From Halobacteriovorax sp. JY17 (GTDB taxonomy: Bacteria; Bdellovibrionota; Bacteriovoracia; Bacteriovoracales; Bacteriovoracaceae), in the NCBI RefSeq assembly GCF_002753895.1, contig NZ_NJER01000001.1, positions 496,001 to 560,000 of the forward strand: a stretch of 64,000 bases of DNA, written 5' to 3'. Below the pieces are notes generated by a model, which saw only the letters and a program-made list of their open reading frames with translations, was not told the origin of the DNA and did no database searches. Within the stretch, counting starts at the first letter, position 1. Each line of letters opens with the position of its first letter. Of this stretch, positions 41,615 through 51,361 are shown piece after piece. A program made the position numbers and the translations under genes.

Positions 41615-44000
41615 GTCTCTCCTTGCGCTGCTCATGTTCTCTATTTCTTATTACTCTGTCGCACAGAGCGAGTCGGAAATATTCTCTAAAGTATTTAAAA
41701 CAAAATCTAGATGGGTTCCTACGAGCTTTATTTTTCAACGAAAAGATATAGGAGAGATTCCTGTTAAGTTCGTAGGTAATGATCCCGTTGCTATCTTGAA
41801 TGGAGCGACTTTATTATCTAAGTATATTCGAAGTGAGATTGAGCTTAAAGAATCTCAAATGACTTTTAAAGAATTAGAGGCGCTAGGGATTCATCTCTCT
41901 CTAAATGAAGAGAAGTTTTATATCGAAGTCGATCTCAAGGCCGAAGTGGTAAAAGAGAAAACGACAAGTTTTGGATATGAGTATAAACCTCTCTGGGTAA
42001 AAGAGACAACTCCTCCAAGTGATTTCTCATTTTATACTAATCTCTACTATTATAGACCTTATAGGCATAATGTTAGAAAAGATAACTCTGATGAATTAGA
42101 TATTCAGCCGAACTTAAACTTTAAGGGTGTAGTGATTGAGTCTTCTCACACATATCAAAATGATGTTCTTCATAGAAATAGTACACGCGCGCTCTATGAC
42201 TTTCACAAATATTCCACGAGATTATCAGTTGGAGATAGCACAACTCCTTCTACTGATTACTTATCAGGTATCAGTCTTCTAGGTGCAAGTTATGGAAAGG
42301 ACTTTTCTCTTAGACCCTACGATACAACAGTTCCAAGAGGGAAGGCAGAATTTGACCTAAGAGAATCCTCAACCGTAAGAGTTTTTGTAAATGGAACTTT
42401 AATTAATATTTTAAAGCTTGAAGCAGGTACACATAAACTAGAGGACCTCCCTCTTATCCAAGGCCTAAATGAAATTAAACTTGTGATAGAGTCAGATCTT
42501 GGACGAGTTGATGAGATCGTTATTCCTGCGGCCTTCAGTCAGGATCTTTTAAAAGTTGGACTTAATGACTTCTACTACGGAGTGGGGAGGAAGAGCGATA
42601 TTATTGATAATGAACGTAGATACGAAGAAGACGAATATGTTTACACTGCCTATTTTAGAAAAGGTCTAAGCGACACATTTACTCTCGGAGCATTCTTTCA
42701 AGCAGATCGTGAGGCACAGCTTTTGGGCTCAGATCAAGTTCTCTCAACGAAGTATGGACAAATCAAAACTCAGCTTGCAGGAGTTCGAAATGGTTCGTCT
42801 ACAGGGTATTCAATAAAGGGAGAGTATTTCTTTTTAGACCAGAGAGTTGTTGGAGAATCTGCTTCGGGTCACTTATTTGGGCTTGAGCATAGAGATAGAA
42901 ATTTTAAGTTAGTCGATCAGGGACAATCCTTAGGTTTTAACAAAGATATTCTAAGCTACTCTTTTAACAAAAATATTTATGGCTATAGTTACCGCATTGG
43001 TGGGCAGTATGATTATAACCAAAATCAAGATAATACTTGGGCCCTGACGGGAAGTGTTGGAAAGACTTTTAATAGAAGATTTAATATCAATACTGTCACT
43101 AGTTACAGAACTCTTGTAAGAGGAGATGACAGCTTTGAAGTTTCCCTCTACTTTAGTTGGTTTCTTCCGGAAAAAGGGCATAACTTCTATGGAAGTTATA
43201 ATTCTCTTAGTAAAACCTCACAGGCTTCATTACAGAAAATTAAAACAGCTAGTGATGATAATCTCTCTTATCAATTTACGGGAAGAAATTCTGAATTTGA
43301 AAAATCAATAGAATTTGATAGTCGCTATGAGGCAGAGCGCTTTGAGGTTGGGCTTAGACATTCTCAGGAGAAATCTGAAGCAACATTCAATAAGTGGAGT
43401 AGTTATAGTGGAAATGTAAAAGTTGCTACATCTCTCGCTTTTGCTGGAAGTGCTTTCACTTTTGGTAAGCCTATTACAAATTCGTTTGCAATTTTAACAC
43501 GAGATAAGAATTTAGAAGGTGAGAAAGTTCTTATTAATAATAATGGCGACCAAATTGCTAGAGCAGGACTCTTAGACAATATTCTTATTTCTAAGATGCA
43601 ACCATATAGATATTTTAGATTGAGTGCTGATGGAGCGCTTTTAAGTGATGGACTTTCCTTAGAGGAGTCTGACTTCGCTCTTCTACCGACTTATAAGTCT
43701 GGTTCTCATATTCCTCTCTCTGCTAAAGGCGCCATGTCTATTTTCGGAAGAGTCTTACTTCCTAGTAACCAACCTGCAACTCTTTCAGTCTTTGATATTT
43801 TAAATGAGAAAGGGGATATTGTTTTTGGAAGCTTTACTAATAGAAAAGGGAAGCTACTGATTGAGGGACTAGAGTTTGGAAAATATACACTGAGATTAAA
43901 CTTCAAAGATGAAATTTATACAGCTTCTTTTGAATTACCAAGTGATAAAATAGGCTTTATTAATCTAGAGGCCATTAATTTAATAAAGGCTAAGAAATGA
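41604..44000 (+). CDS. Fimbrial outer-membrane usher
   Basis: 798 residues, two adjacent ATGs at 41604 and 41607, signal peptide ending YYSVA. N-terminal domain (ILNGATLLSKY), barrel region with repeated aromatic strands, plug/POTRA-type segment DTTVPRGKAEFDLRESS, VRVFVNG, GLNEIKLVIESDLGR and a C-terminal domain KGAMSIFGRVLLPSN with KGKLLIEGL. The wording matches FimD/CsuD-type ushers of the chaperone-usher pathway. The last 4 bases overlap the adhesin gene. Confidence 0.9.
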   Translation: MMTKSLLALLMFSISYYSVAQSESEIFSKVFKTKSRWVPTSFIFQRKDIGEIPVKFVGNDPVAILNGATLLSKYIRSEIELKESQMTFKELEALGIHLSLNEEKFYIEVDLKAEVVKEKTTSFGYEYKPLWVKETTPPSDFSFYTNLYYYRPYRHNVRKDNSDELDIQPNLNFKGVVIESSHTYQNDVLHRNSTRALYDFHKYSTRLSVGDSTTPSTDYLSGISLLGASYGKDFSLRPYDTTVPRGKAEFDLRESSTVRVFVNGTLINILKLEAGTHKLEDLPLIQGLNEIKLVIESDLGRVDEIVIPAAFSQDLLKVGLNDFYYGVGRKSDIIDNERRYEEDEYVYTAYFRKGLSDTFTLGAFFQADREAQLLGSDQVLSTKYGQIKTQLAGVRNGSSTGYSIKGEYFFLDQRVVGESASGHLFGLEHRDRNFKLVDQGQSLGFNKDILSYSFNKNIYGYSYRIGGQYDYNQNQDNTWALTGSVGKTFNRRFNINTVTSYRTLVRGDDSFEVSLYFSWFLPEKGHNFYGSYNSLSKTSQASLQKIKTASDDNLSYQFTGRNSEFEKSIEFDSRYEAERFEVGLRHSQEKSEATFNKWSSYSGNVKVATSLAFAGSAFTFGKPITNSFAILTRDKNLEGEKVLINNNGDQIARAGLLDNILISKMQPYRYFRLSADGALLSDGLSLEESDFALLPTYKSGSHIPLSAKGAMSIFGRVLLPSNQPATLSVFDILNEKGDIVFGSFTNRKGKLLIEGLEFGKYTLRLNFKDEIYTASFELPSDKIGFINLEAINLIKAKK

Positions 44001-44893
44001 AAATAGTTTTACTTCTTTTAATTTTATTCTCTTTTAACTCCTTTGCTGAAAATTGCTATGTCTATGTAACGTCTCCTGTCGTTAATTTTACGCAGTCAAC
44101 ATCGGATCAAAGTGTTGCACTTGATCTAGATCTCGTTAAATTTTCAAATTCAAATAGATGTAGGAGTTATTACTTGGGCTTTTCAAAGGGAAGTGCTGGC
44201 TCCTATGATAGAAAACTTTATAATGGTGGATACTCAGTTAATTACAATATTTACGAAAAAGAAAATACAAGTAAAGAACTTTGGAGTGCTTACGAAAATA
44301 GTAGCAGTAGAAAAGTTAAAGTTGACATGGACTCTTGGTATAAGAGAGTGACTGTCTATGTAAAGTTACCGGCCCCTACTTCAACGTTGCAGACAGGTCT
44401 CTATACGGATTCAACTCAAATCCAGATACTTCCTAGAAGTAGTGGAAGTACAGGAGGAGGCTTTAGCCAACTTACTACAAATTTAAATATTCAATCTGAC
44501 ATTAACCTCTCTCTTGTTGGAAGAGGGGGGCAGTATGATGAGAATCAAACATCACACACTTTAAACTTTGGAACAATGACTACTGGAAAGATGAGGAGCT
44601 TTGATTTAATTGTGAAAGCAAATACGGGCTATAGAATAAGTGTTTCTAGTGAGTATGATGGAAGCCTTGCTCATAATGAAAAATCAAATTACAAAGTAGG
44701 ATATACTTTTGGTGTGAACGGTTCTGGCATGAGTTTAGTAGGATCTAAGAGTTCTCCTAAGCAAATATATTCCTCAAACACTCCTAGTCAAAATGGTAGA
44801 GTTATTGAGATAGATGTATCTCTTTTAAATACTGAGCAGAAGCTATCAGGGCCTTATTCTGACTATATTTACTTTACAGCAATTAGTAATTAA
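43997..44893 (+). CDS. Fimbrial tip adhesin / minor subunit with two spore-coat-U-like domains
   Basis: 298 residues, signal peptide MKIVLLLLILFSFNSFA. The first domain (ENCYVYVTS ... NRCRSYYLGFSKGSAGSYDRKL) has a Cys pair and the GFSKGS wording of the spore coat U / Csu tip family. The second starts near residue 155 after a Gly/Ser-rich linker (GSTGGGF) and repeats the pattern LTTNLNIQSDINLSLV ... GPYSDYIYFTAISN, like a pilin. Two-domain architecture is that of tip adhesins (compare CsuE). Overlaps the usher by 4 bases. Confidence 0.75.
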   Translation: MKIVLLLLILFSFNSFAENCYVYVTSPVVNFTQSTSDQSVALDLDLVKFSNSNRCRSYYLGFSKGSAGSYDRKLYNGGYSVNYNIYEKENTSKELWSAYENSSSRKVKVDMDSWYKRVTVYVKLPAPTSTLQTGLYTDSTQIQILPRSSGSTGGGFSQLTTNLNIQSDINLSLVGRGGQYDENQTSHTLNFGTMTTGKMRSFDLIVKANTGYRISVSSEYDGSLAHNEKSNYKVGYTFGVNGSGMSLVGSKSSPKQIYSSNTPSQNGRVIEIDVSLLNTEQKLSGPYSDYIYFTAISN

Positions 44894-44901
44894 GAGGTTT
44901 T

Positions 44902-45621
44902 ATGAAGAATGTATTAGTTCTATTTACTAGTGAAAGTGATAGCTATATTTATGCCGATATCATTCTTCAACTTGAAAAAAGTTTTAGCGTCACTTTTGAA
45001 GTCATATCGTGGAGCAGAGAGTTTAAAAGACTTGAGGAACGCATTGAAAGAGAAGACTTCGATTTTGTCTTAGCCGGAGGAGGTCTTGCTGCTTATCTTC
45101 CTGGTCTTTGTGCTTCACTGACTTTAAAACCTGTGTTTGGAGTCCCCGTTAGTACTAACTTTGGAGGACTAGATGCTTTTCTTTCTATACTCCAGATGCC
45201 TTTTGGCAATCCTGTTGGGGCATTAGTGCCTAATGGTGTTGACTCAGTTGCGAAATTGCTTTCTTTTGTCGAGAAGAATAAGGTCAGAGAAATTACGATT
45301 GTCTATGGCGCTGATGTGGAAAATCATGAATTCTTCAATGTTGAATTTAACAGACTTTCTCTCTACGCAAATGATTTAGGTTATATTCTGAATAAGTCAC
45401 ATGTGATAGATGAAGAAAGAGTGAATATTGTCTTTGTTCACAATGAATACAAGCATAGTGTTACTAGTAATGCTCTCTACATTCCGTTGTTGACGGATGG
45501 AGATCGAAATGGCCCGACAAGCAGTTTGAAAGTCTTAGACTTAGCTGCACAGGGAGGCGTGTGGTTTGGTGTGAATAATTCTAGAAATGCCTTAGCATTT
45601 CTAGATAAGTTTATGGGGTAA
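44902..45621 (+). CDS. PurE-like protein with extra C-terminal part
   Basis: 239 residues. The first ~125 residues follow PurE (N5-carboxyaminoimidazole ribonucleotide mutase): SESDSYIYADI at the GSxSD site, LAGGGLAAYLPGLCAS, FGVPVSTNFGGLDAFLSILQMPFGNPVGAL. The SAHR segment of PurE reads VISWSREF, so the catalytic His is missing. After that come ~100 residues (ITIVYGADVENHEFF ... YIPLLTDGDRNGPTSS) and a closing GVWFGVNNSRNALAFLDKFM that resembles the PurE end helix. Not a normal PurE; probably a diverged relative with another role. Starts 9 bases after the adhesin stop, and converges with the methyltransferase gene by 11 bases. Confidence 0.7.
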   Translation: MKNVLVLFTSESDSYIYADIILQLEKSFSVTFEVISWSREFKRLEERIEREDFDFVLAGGGLAAYLPGLCASLTLKPVFGVPVSTNFGGLDAFLSILQMPFGNPVGALVPNGVDSVAKLLSFVEKNKVREITIVYGADVENHEFFNVEFNRLSLYANDLGYILNKSHVIDEERVNIVFVHNEYKHSVTSNALYIPLLTDGDRNGPTSSLKVLDLAAQGGVWFGVNNSRNALAFLDKFMG

Positions 45622-46540
45622 TCTTTTTTCGAATTTCAAAGCAAACGTGTATTTTACTATCTTTAAAATCTTCGGGGATACTTTGAGGGGAGATATCTTT
45701 AATTTGAAAATTCTCTTCAAGCTCTGGATCGATTTTAAAGCCTCTCTTATTATTTGAAAAAATAAGAAGGCCATTTTCACTTAAAATATTCATACAACCT
45801 TTTACGAGTTCTACTTGATCACGTTGAATATCTAGTGTGTTTTCCATTTTCTTTGAATTACTAAAAGTAGGAGGATCTAAGAAGATGAGATCAAATCTCT
45901 CTCCTTGGTATTCTTTCAAGTAACTAAAGACGTCGGCGCGAATAAACTCGTGGTCACTCAATTGTATTTCATTGGCCAAGAAATTTTCCTTACTCCAAGC
46001 AAGATAGGTGTTGGACATATCTACATTTACTGTCTTTGCTCCAACTAATGCTGCATGCACGGAAACCATACTTGTGTAAGAGAATAGATTTAAGAGCTTC
46101 TTCTCCACAGCTAGAGAAGACATTTTTAAGCGCATTGGCCTATGGTCTAGGAACAGACCTGTATCAAGGTAGTCATGGAGATTCACCAGTGATTTAGCAC
46201 TTCCTTCATTGACTAGAAATCTATTTCTAGTAGAGTCTAATTTCTCATAGCGCTGCTCTTTGGTTTGAATAATTCTCTTTTTTAAAATAATATCATCTGA
46301 TTTAATTTCAAAAATTTCACAAAGCGCGCAGATCATCTGATCATAATTCTCGGTCTTGTCAGAATCTATTTTATCTATTCTTCTATCATAGACGAGAACT
46401 TTATCTCTGTAGAGATCAATGAGATAGGGATATTGTGGAATTTCCTTGTCATAGAGTCTGAAGCAGTCAAAATTATTTCTCTTGGCCCACTTTCTCTTGT
46501 GTTTTAAATTCTTGAGTAATTTATTCTTTATTTCGCTCAT
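45611..46540 (-). CDS. RlmK-like 23S rRNA methyltransferase (standalone C-terminal half of RlmKL)
   Basis: 309 residues, class I SAM methyltransferase. LLNLFSYTSMVSVHAALVGA (SAM-binding), NVDMSNTYLAWSKEN, FIRADVFSYL and FDLIFLDPPTFSNSKKM, the latter being the catalytic motif of the m7G2069 RlmK domain. In E. coli this half is fused to RlmL; here it stands alone with a short N-terminal domain. Target inferred from the family. Confidence 0.82.
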   Translation of the reverse strand: MSEIKNKLLKNLKHKRKWAKRNNFDCFRLYDKEIPQYPYLIDLYRDKVLVYDRRIDKIDSDKTENYDQMICALCEIFEIKSDDIILKKRIIQTKEQRYEKLDSTRNRFLVNEGSAKSLVNLHDYLDTGLFLDHRPMRLKMSSLAVEKKLLNLFSYTSMVSVHAALVGAKTVNVDMSNTYLAWSKENFLANEIQLSDHEFIRADVFSYLKEYQGERFDLIFLDPPTFSNSKKMENTLDIQRDQVELVKGCMNILSENGLLIFSNNKRGFKIDPELEENFQIKDISPQSIPEDFKDSKIHVCFEIRKKITP

Positions 46541-46587
46541 AGATGACTTTTTATTTAGATTTCTCTTAAATTTCCGATAATTAGAAG

Positions 46588-49011
46588 ATGATTAAAATAA
46601 TTCTTACTATTTTTATATTACTCTCTCTTTCTCCTTTTGCCAATGAACTGGTTTCTGAGAGAATAGCTGATAGAAAAGTTAAATGTGAGCATCCTCTCTC
46701 TGGGTCAACTTCTGAAGAAGTTGACGAGTTAGCAAGTGAGGTTGATGAAAAAATTCCTTATCTCTGTATGGAGGAAAAGGATCTTAATAAAAGGTGTCAG
46801 TGCTTTTCTGACATAAGTTATACGATGTCAAAGGAAGAGCACTCTAATCTTGCACAGTCTCTTCGTGATCAGTATTTAGAATTTAAACTCCAACGAAAGT
46901 TAAATAAGTTAAATGAGAAATGGTATTACTATAAGAAACTCTTCTCTATCAATAAGCTGGAGCTACCTAAGTGTAAGTTGAAAGATGAACAAAAAGAACG
47001 CTTAGATGAACTAAATTTCTGGACTGGGGATAGTCATTACTTTAAGCACTACGGAAACCCTTTTAGTAAGCAATTAAATATTTATAGAAATTTAAAAGGA
47101 CTTGGCGAAGATAAGCATTTGTATAAGAGCTATTTAAATGTCGATAGCTTTAATGCATTTACTGCTAGAGTTCTTCTTCTCTCGGAGAGGAATGGTAAAA
47201 TAGACCAAGAGTTATTGGAGAAGAATTATCATAAGCTCATTGATGAATACGTAGCTTCTTATTTAAATATAAAGAAGAGCGAAGTAAAATCAAAGAAGCT
47301 TCGAGCGGATACTTTTGATCTACTTAACTTAGTAGCGAATACTGTAAATGGGGCGAGTGTTTTAACTGAGGAGAATTCTTCAAATTATGAAGAATTTAAA
47401 GGTTACGTTGTGGGAACGATGAGTGCATACCTTGTTTCGGCATATAATGATTACGAGGCGGATTGTCTCAATCTTCAAAAAGAGGTTAATAAAATACTCG
47501 CTTTAAAAAGCGCTCCTATTTATTCAATTGAAGGAATTCCTTTTACTAGTTTCATGAACTCACTCAAAAAAGAAGATGATCAAAGTGGTTATTTAAATCG
47601 CCCTGAGGTGAGTTTTCTCTATTGTCAGTCGGTAAAAGAGCACATTCCTGAAGTGTATGACGATTATATGTCTGCGACGAGGGCTCTCTTTAGTTTTGCT
47701 AATAAAATGAGACTTGATTTTGTGAATGATCAATTGAAATTGAATATTGAAAATCCAATTAGCCCTCATGAAGGGCGAGGTATTGTTGCTACAGCTAGGA
47801 GTGAAATTATTTTAGATGAGAGTTTCTTCTCTATGGATTTTAAATACTATAAGCGTCCGACTATTGTAGAAATGTCTGCAGTTTCAAGTGTTGAAAGTAG
47901 ACTTGTCAGAGAAGTAAGTCTTGAAGATGTTGAAGGGCGACAAGAGAGTATCCAGAGGCCAAGGGGCGCATCATCTAGGTCTTTTAAGCCTACTGTTAAC
48001 CCGATTAAAGAGACTCAAAGAAAAATTATTAACCATGTTGCAGGGATAGTAAATAGAAGAGAGGCCTCTGATGTTGTGAAGATTTCAGAGAAACTAGAGC
48101 AGGATAATGGTGAGGAATCTAGCGAGAGTAAAAGAGAAGATAAAATACAACGAAAATTAAACTTACATAATTACTTTACGAGTCCTAGAACATCTTCTTT
48201 GACTGCTTTTTATAAGTTTGATTATGTAGATCCTTATTCAATTAAGGGAGCTCAATCGCTTTCTATTGTAGATAGCACTAGCTCTAATCGTAAGAAAATT
48301 ATTGATAAAATTAAAGCGCGCAATAAGAGAATTCCAGATTCTGTAAGAAAGTATAATGATTATAATCAAGTTGAAAATTCAGAAAGTGTAAATGAAGCTA
48401 GAGTCAAGAAGAGTGAACTCTTCGATTATTACCGACCGGTGATACTACCTGATAATACTATTTCTCAAAGAAAGTCCATAGAAAGAGGCGCAAAGATTTC
48501 TGCAATTAAAGGCGTGCAAGGTCCTAGTCAGAAATTGGAATCATTCACAGCAGTGAGTGAGAATATAGATACGAAACGGCCTTCTTCTAGTTCTGCATCA
48601 AGTGCTTCAAGTGTGATCCCTATGCCTGCTGGAATGATGGCGACCTCTAGAGATCAGAAAGCCGCTAATTCAGAAACTAAAGAGATAGGGATTTCCTCTT
48701 CCAAGGAAGGAGTCTCAAAAGCTAAGAATATTGCGAGAAGTTTCCTATTAGAAAATGAATTTAAAAGTATTAATGATACTGAGTTAAGCCGCTACAAGAC
48801 GAGTAGTGATTTTATTTTTGTCTTTATTTCGAGAGAGGTCTATAATATTCCAGTTTATTACCTTCAAACTTATCGTATAGTCTACAGTAGTGGTGAGTAT
48901 CAAAGAGAATTAATTTCGACAGAGAGCTTATACCGTGTTGATATGAACTCGGATAAGATTCGTGTCATTAACGAGTTCTTTGATCTAAAAAAGAAAGGTG
49001 AGATCTTATAA
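46588..49011 (+). CDS. Large secreted protein, unknown
   Basis: 807 residues with a signal peptide (MIKIILTIFILLSLSPFA). Early Cys cluster (KCEHPLSG, YLCMEEKDLNKRCQCF), then a long, mainly helical, charged region. Around residue 668-690 is a Ser-rich low-complexity stretch (RPSSSSASSASS), followed by a final ~100-residue domain (FIFVFISREVYNIPVYYLQ). No family recognised. Overlaps the opposing hybrid kinase gene at its 3' end by 44 bases. Expression context unknown. Confidence 0.65.
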   Translation: MIKIILTIFILLSLSPFANELVSERIADRKVKCEHPLSGSTSEEVDELASEVDEKIPYLCMEEKDLNKRCQCFSDISYTMSKEEHSNLAQSLRDQYLEFKLQRKLNKLNEKWYYYKKLFSINKLELPKCKLKDEQKERLDELNFWTGDSHYFKHYGNPFSKQLNIYRNLKGLGEDKHLYKSYLNVDSFNAFTARVLLLSERNGKIDQELLEKNYHKLIDEYVASYLNIKKSEVKSKKLRADTFDLLNLVANTVNGASVLTEENSSNYEEFKGYVVGTMSAYLVSAYNDYEADCLNLQKEVNKILALKSAPIYSIEGIPFTSFMNSLKKEDDQSGYLNRPEVSFLYCQSVKEHIPEVYDDYMSATRALFSFANKMRLDFVNDQLKLNIENPISPHEGRGIVATARSEIILDESFFSMDFKYYKRPTIVEMSAVSSVESRLVREVSLEDVEGRQESIQRPRGASSRSFKPTVNPIKETQRKIINHVAGIVNRREASDVVKISEKLEQDNGEESSESKREDKIQRKLNLHNYFTSPRTSSLTAFYKFDYVDPYSIKGAQSLSIVDSTSSNRKKIIDKIKARNKRIPDSVRKYNDYNQVENSESVNEARVKKSELFDYYRPVILPDNTISQRKSIERGAKISAIKGVQGPSQKLESFTAVSENIDTKRPSSSSASSASSVIPMPAGMMATSRDQKAANSETKEIGISSSKEGVSKAKNIARSFLLENEFKSINDTELSRYKTSSDFIFVFISREVYNIPVYYLQTYRIVYSSGEYQRELISTESLYRVDMNSDKIRVINEFFDLKKKGEIL

Positions 49012-51298
49012 GATCAACACAATCTTCTCTTAGAAATCTTGACGAGAGATATTTCACATCTAGTTTCTCGGAAAAATCCCACCCTGTCATAAGGTAAGCT
49101 TCAATACCTTTATATTCTCTTTCTATTACTTCTATAACCTCAAGCCCATTTAGTATTCCTCCTCGTTCATGAAGATCGTAGTCGCAAAGAAGTAGTGCAG
49201 AGGGATAAGAGTTGACTCTTTCAAGTAGTTCTTCTCCAGTTGCAAAGCTTTGAAAGGTTAGACTAATTCCTTGAAAGGACTGTTCTATGACTCTTGTAAA
49301 AGTTGTTTCTAAATTGATATTCGTAAGAAGATCATCATTACACGAGAGAACTATGATTTCCTTCGTTGTATTATCTGTAGGGAAATCTTTTCTTTCTTTC
49401 TCAGTATCGAGGTCTTTTCCTGCCTCTAATTGAAAGAAGAATGTCGTTTCATTTTTTGCTCGATCCGATTCTACCCAAATATTCTTGTTGTGAAGCTCTA
49501 AGTTCTTCTTACAGCTCGCAAGGCCTAGACCTGTACCATTTGACTTTCCTTTTGAATAGAAATTCTCAAAGACTTTCTTGCGATCATCTTCTTCTATAAA
49601 TGAGCCCGTATTTGTAATCTTAAAGAGAATATCTTCTTCAAGTTGAGTGGTTTCAATTATTACTTTATCCGTGGTACTAATTTCAACTGCATTTTGTATA
49701 ATATTAGTGATAACTCTCTCTATCTTTGAAGAGTTACAGAGAACTTTGCTTCTATGTAGAAAATTGAGATTTAAAGTTATATTTCTACTGTCTAATTCAT
49801 CTCTTAAAATAAGAATTGATTCATTTATTAATTCTCTTGGAGAACACAAACTCATTTCAATACTACCTTCCTTGGAAAAGTCGAGTAGACTAGAGAGAAG
49901 CCTTTCGGAGTGAGCAATATTGCGATTCATTTGATGACTTACATCAGTGAGTAGTTTAGGGTCTTCTTTATAAATAAGAATATTTTCTAAAATAGACGAT
50001 ATTTGAGATAGAGGCTTTCTTAGGTCATGGGCCATGGCCTTGGCGGTAAAACTAATAGCAGAGTCTTGAGCAAGTGAGATGAGCTGCTCTCTTTGTTTCT
50101 CAATAGTTTTCTCATTTAATCTAAACTCTAAAATACTATTAAAAGATAATAGAAGCAGAACGAAGAAATCAAAGTAGTAGATCATTGAAAGATCAGACGT
50201 AGAAATGAGAGTAATACCTGATAAAAGTAACAAGCTAAGTATTCCCGAAAGATAACTTAGGTAAACTCCTTTCTTCTTTTGCTTTCTTGAATTTTTTATT
50301 TTGACCAGTACTGAAATGAGTGAGACGAGTACTGGTAGAATAACAAGAGTAGAGAAGGAGAGTCTAAATGTTTCATTCTCCGGGGTCGTTTTAAGCTGAA
50401 AGTAAGTAACTACACAAAGAAGAAGTAGGTGAAAGAAGATAGTTGAAATTTTAAAAATGGAGCTCTTGAGTTTTGCAATATCTAGAAAAATATAGATGAA
50501 AGTCAATGACCATACAGTTCTTAAGATAATAAAGTAATAAAATATATTATTTTGATCAATGAATGATAGAGGAAGATAACTCGTTAGAAAAATACTTACG
50601 CTTGAGAGAAGAGCTAGTACCACTTGCTTCCAGTAGAGATCTTCTTTCTTTGAGAGAAATTGAAAAAGAAGGAAGATGACAATAAATGTAATACTTAACA
50701 TTATATAGAGTAGAGGTGTTGTAACCTTCTCTCTCTCTGTATGAAATAAGACATTGGTTAGAGAGCTTGTTCCTCCGAGAAAGACGAGAGAATTAAAAAA
50801 TAAGAGATTTCTAGAAGTACTTTTTGTAATAAGAATAAGACTTAATTCATTTGAGTAGTCTTTTAAATCAATTGGTATTTTAATAAAATCTTTTACAGAG
50901 GCGCCACCTTGGTAACTTCCTCTTCTTCCACCCTTCGTCCAAATGTCGATTTCTTCAAAGTCGTAGTAAGCAAGCATTAGAGCGAGAGGCCCAGTTAAGA
51001 AATTTAGCTCTGAAGAGAGTTGGATTGTTACTTTGTAGATATTTTCTGATGATGTCGTAGTGGAGTTCTTTTCTATATTTTCCCACTCTTTTGAATGATT
51101 TAATTTTTCAAAGCAGTTTAAGCGACAGGATTTCTCTGTAAGGCTTTTTTCAATTTTTAGAGCGTAGTTGGGAATGAGTATTATATTCTTCTTGTCGCTA
51201 GAAGATATTGTTGAATTAAGACTTGAGAGAGTTAGATAAACAGCACATCCAACAAATAGAATTATAATTAGTGAAGATATTATTCGAATATTTTTCAT
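48968..51298 (-). CDS. Hybrid histidine kinase with 7TMR-type membrane sensor and C-terminal receiver
   Basis: 776 residues. One N-terminal helix, a periplasmic domain (about 30-190), seven membrane helices (about 195-390), then H-box AMAHDLRKPLSQ. ATPase domain follows: NIIQNAVEIS, KSNGTGLGLASCKKN. The C-terminal receiver has the acidic pair (LSCNDD) and the phospho-acceptor in LLCDYDLHERGG, but the usual KP is replaced by FLREDC. The order resembles 7TMR-DISM kinases, which sense through a periplasmic domain. Terminal overlap with the 807-residue gene. Confidence 0.85.
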   Translation of the reverse strand: MKNIRIISSLIIILFVGCAVYLTLSSLNSTISSSDKKNIILIPNYALKIEKSLTEKSCRLNCFEKLNHSKEWENIEKNSTTTSSENIYKVTIQLSSELNFLTGPLALMLAYYDFEEIDIWTKGGRRGSYQGGASVKDFIKIPIDLKDYSNELSLILITKSTSRNLLFFNSLVFLGGTSSLTNVLFHTEREKVTTPLLYIMLSITFIVIFLLFQFLSKKEDLYWKQVVLALLSSVSIFLTSYLPLSFIDQNNIFYYFIILRTVWSLTFIYIFLDIAKLKSSIFKISTIFFHLLLLCVVTYFQLKTTPENETFRLSFSTLVILPVLVSLISVLVKIKNSRKQKKKGVYLSYLSGILSLLLLSGITLISTSDLSMIYYFDFFVLLLLSFNSILEFRLNEKTIEKQREQLISLAQDSAISFTAKAMAHDLRKPLSQISSILENILIYKEDPKLLTDVSHQMNRNIAHSERLLSSLLDFSKEGSIEMSLCSPRELINESILILRDELDSRNITLNLNFLHRSKVLCNSSKIERVITNIIQNAVEISTTDKVIIETTQLEEDILFKITNTGSFIEEDDRKKVFENFYSKGKSNGTGLGLASCKKNLELHNKNIWVESDRAKNETTFFFQLEAGKDLDTEKERKDFPTDNTTKEIIVLSCNDDLLTNINLETTFTRVIEQSFQGISLTFQSFATGEELLERVNSYPSALLLCDYDLHERGGILNGLEVIEVIEREYKGIEAYLMTGWDFSEKLDVKYLSSRFLREDCVDLIRSHLSFLDQRTR

Positions 51299-51329
51299 AC
51301 TTTAGATTATAAATTTATAATTGATTTTG

Positions 51330-51359
51330 AAAAAGAGGGGGAAGAACTCCCCCCTTTTT
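51330..51359 (-). terminator. Rho-independent terminator of the papain-like gene
   Basis: Read on the minus strand, GGGGGG pairs with CCCCC around AGTTCTT, followed by TCTTTTT. It sits directly after the stop of the gene that ends at 51362. Confidence 0.85.
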
Positions 51360-51361
51360 AT

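Noticed and set aside
46560-46588. Possible sigma-28 (FliA) -10 box CCGATAA before the 807-residue gene
   Set aside because: No TAAA -35 at the right distance, and the spacing would give an almost leaderless mRNA. The same string occurs by chance elsewhere, for example near 39937.
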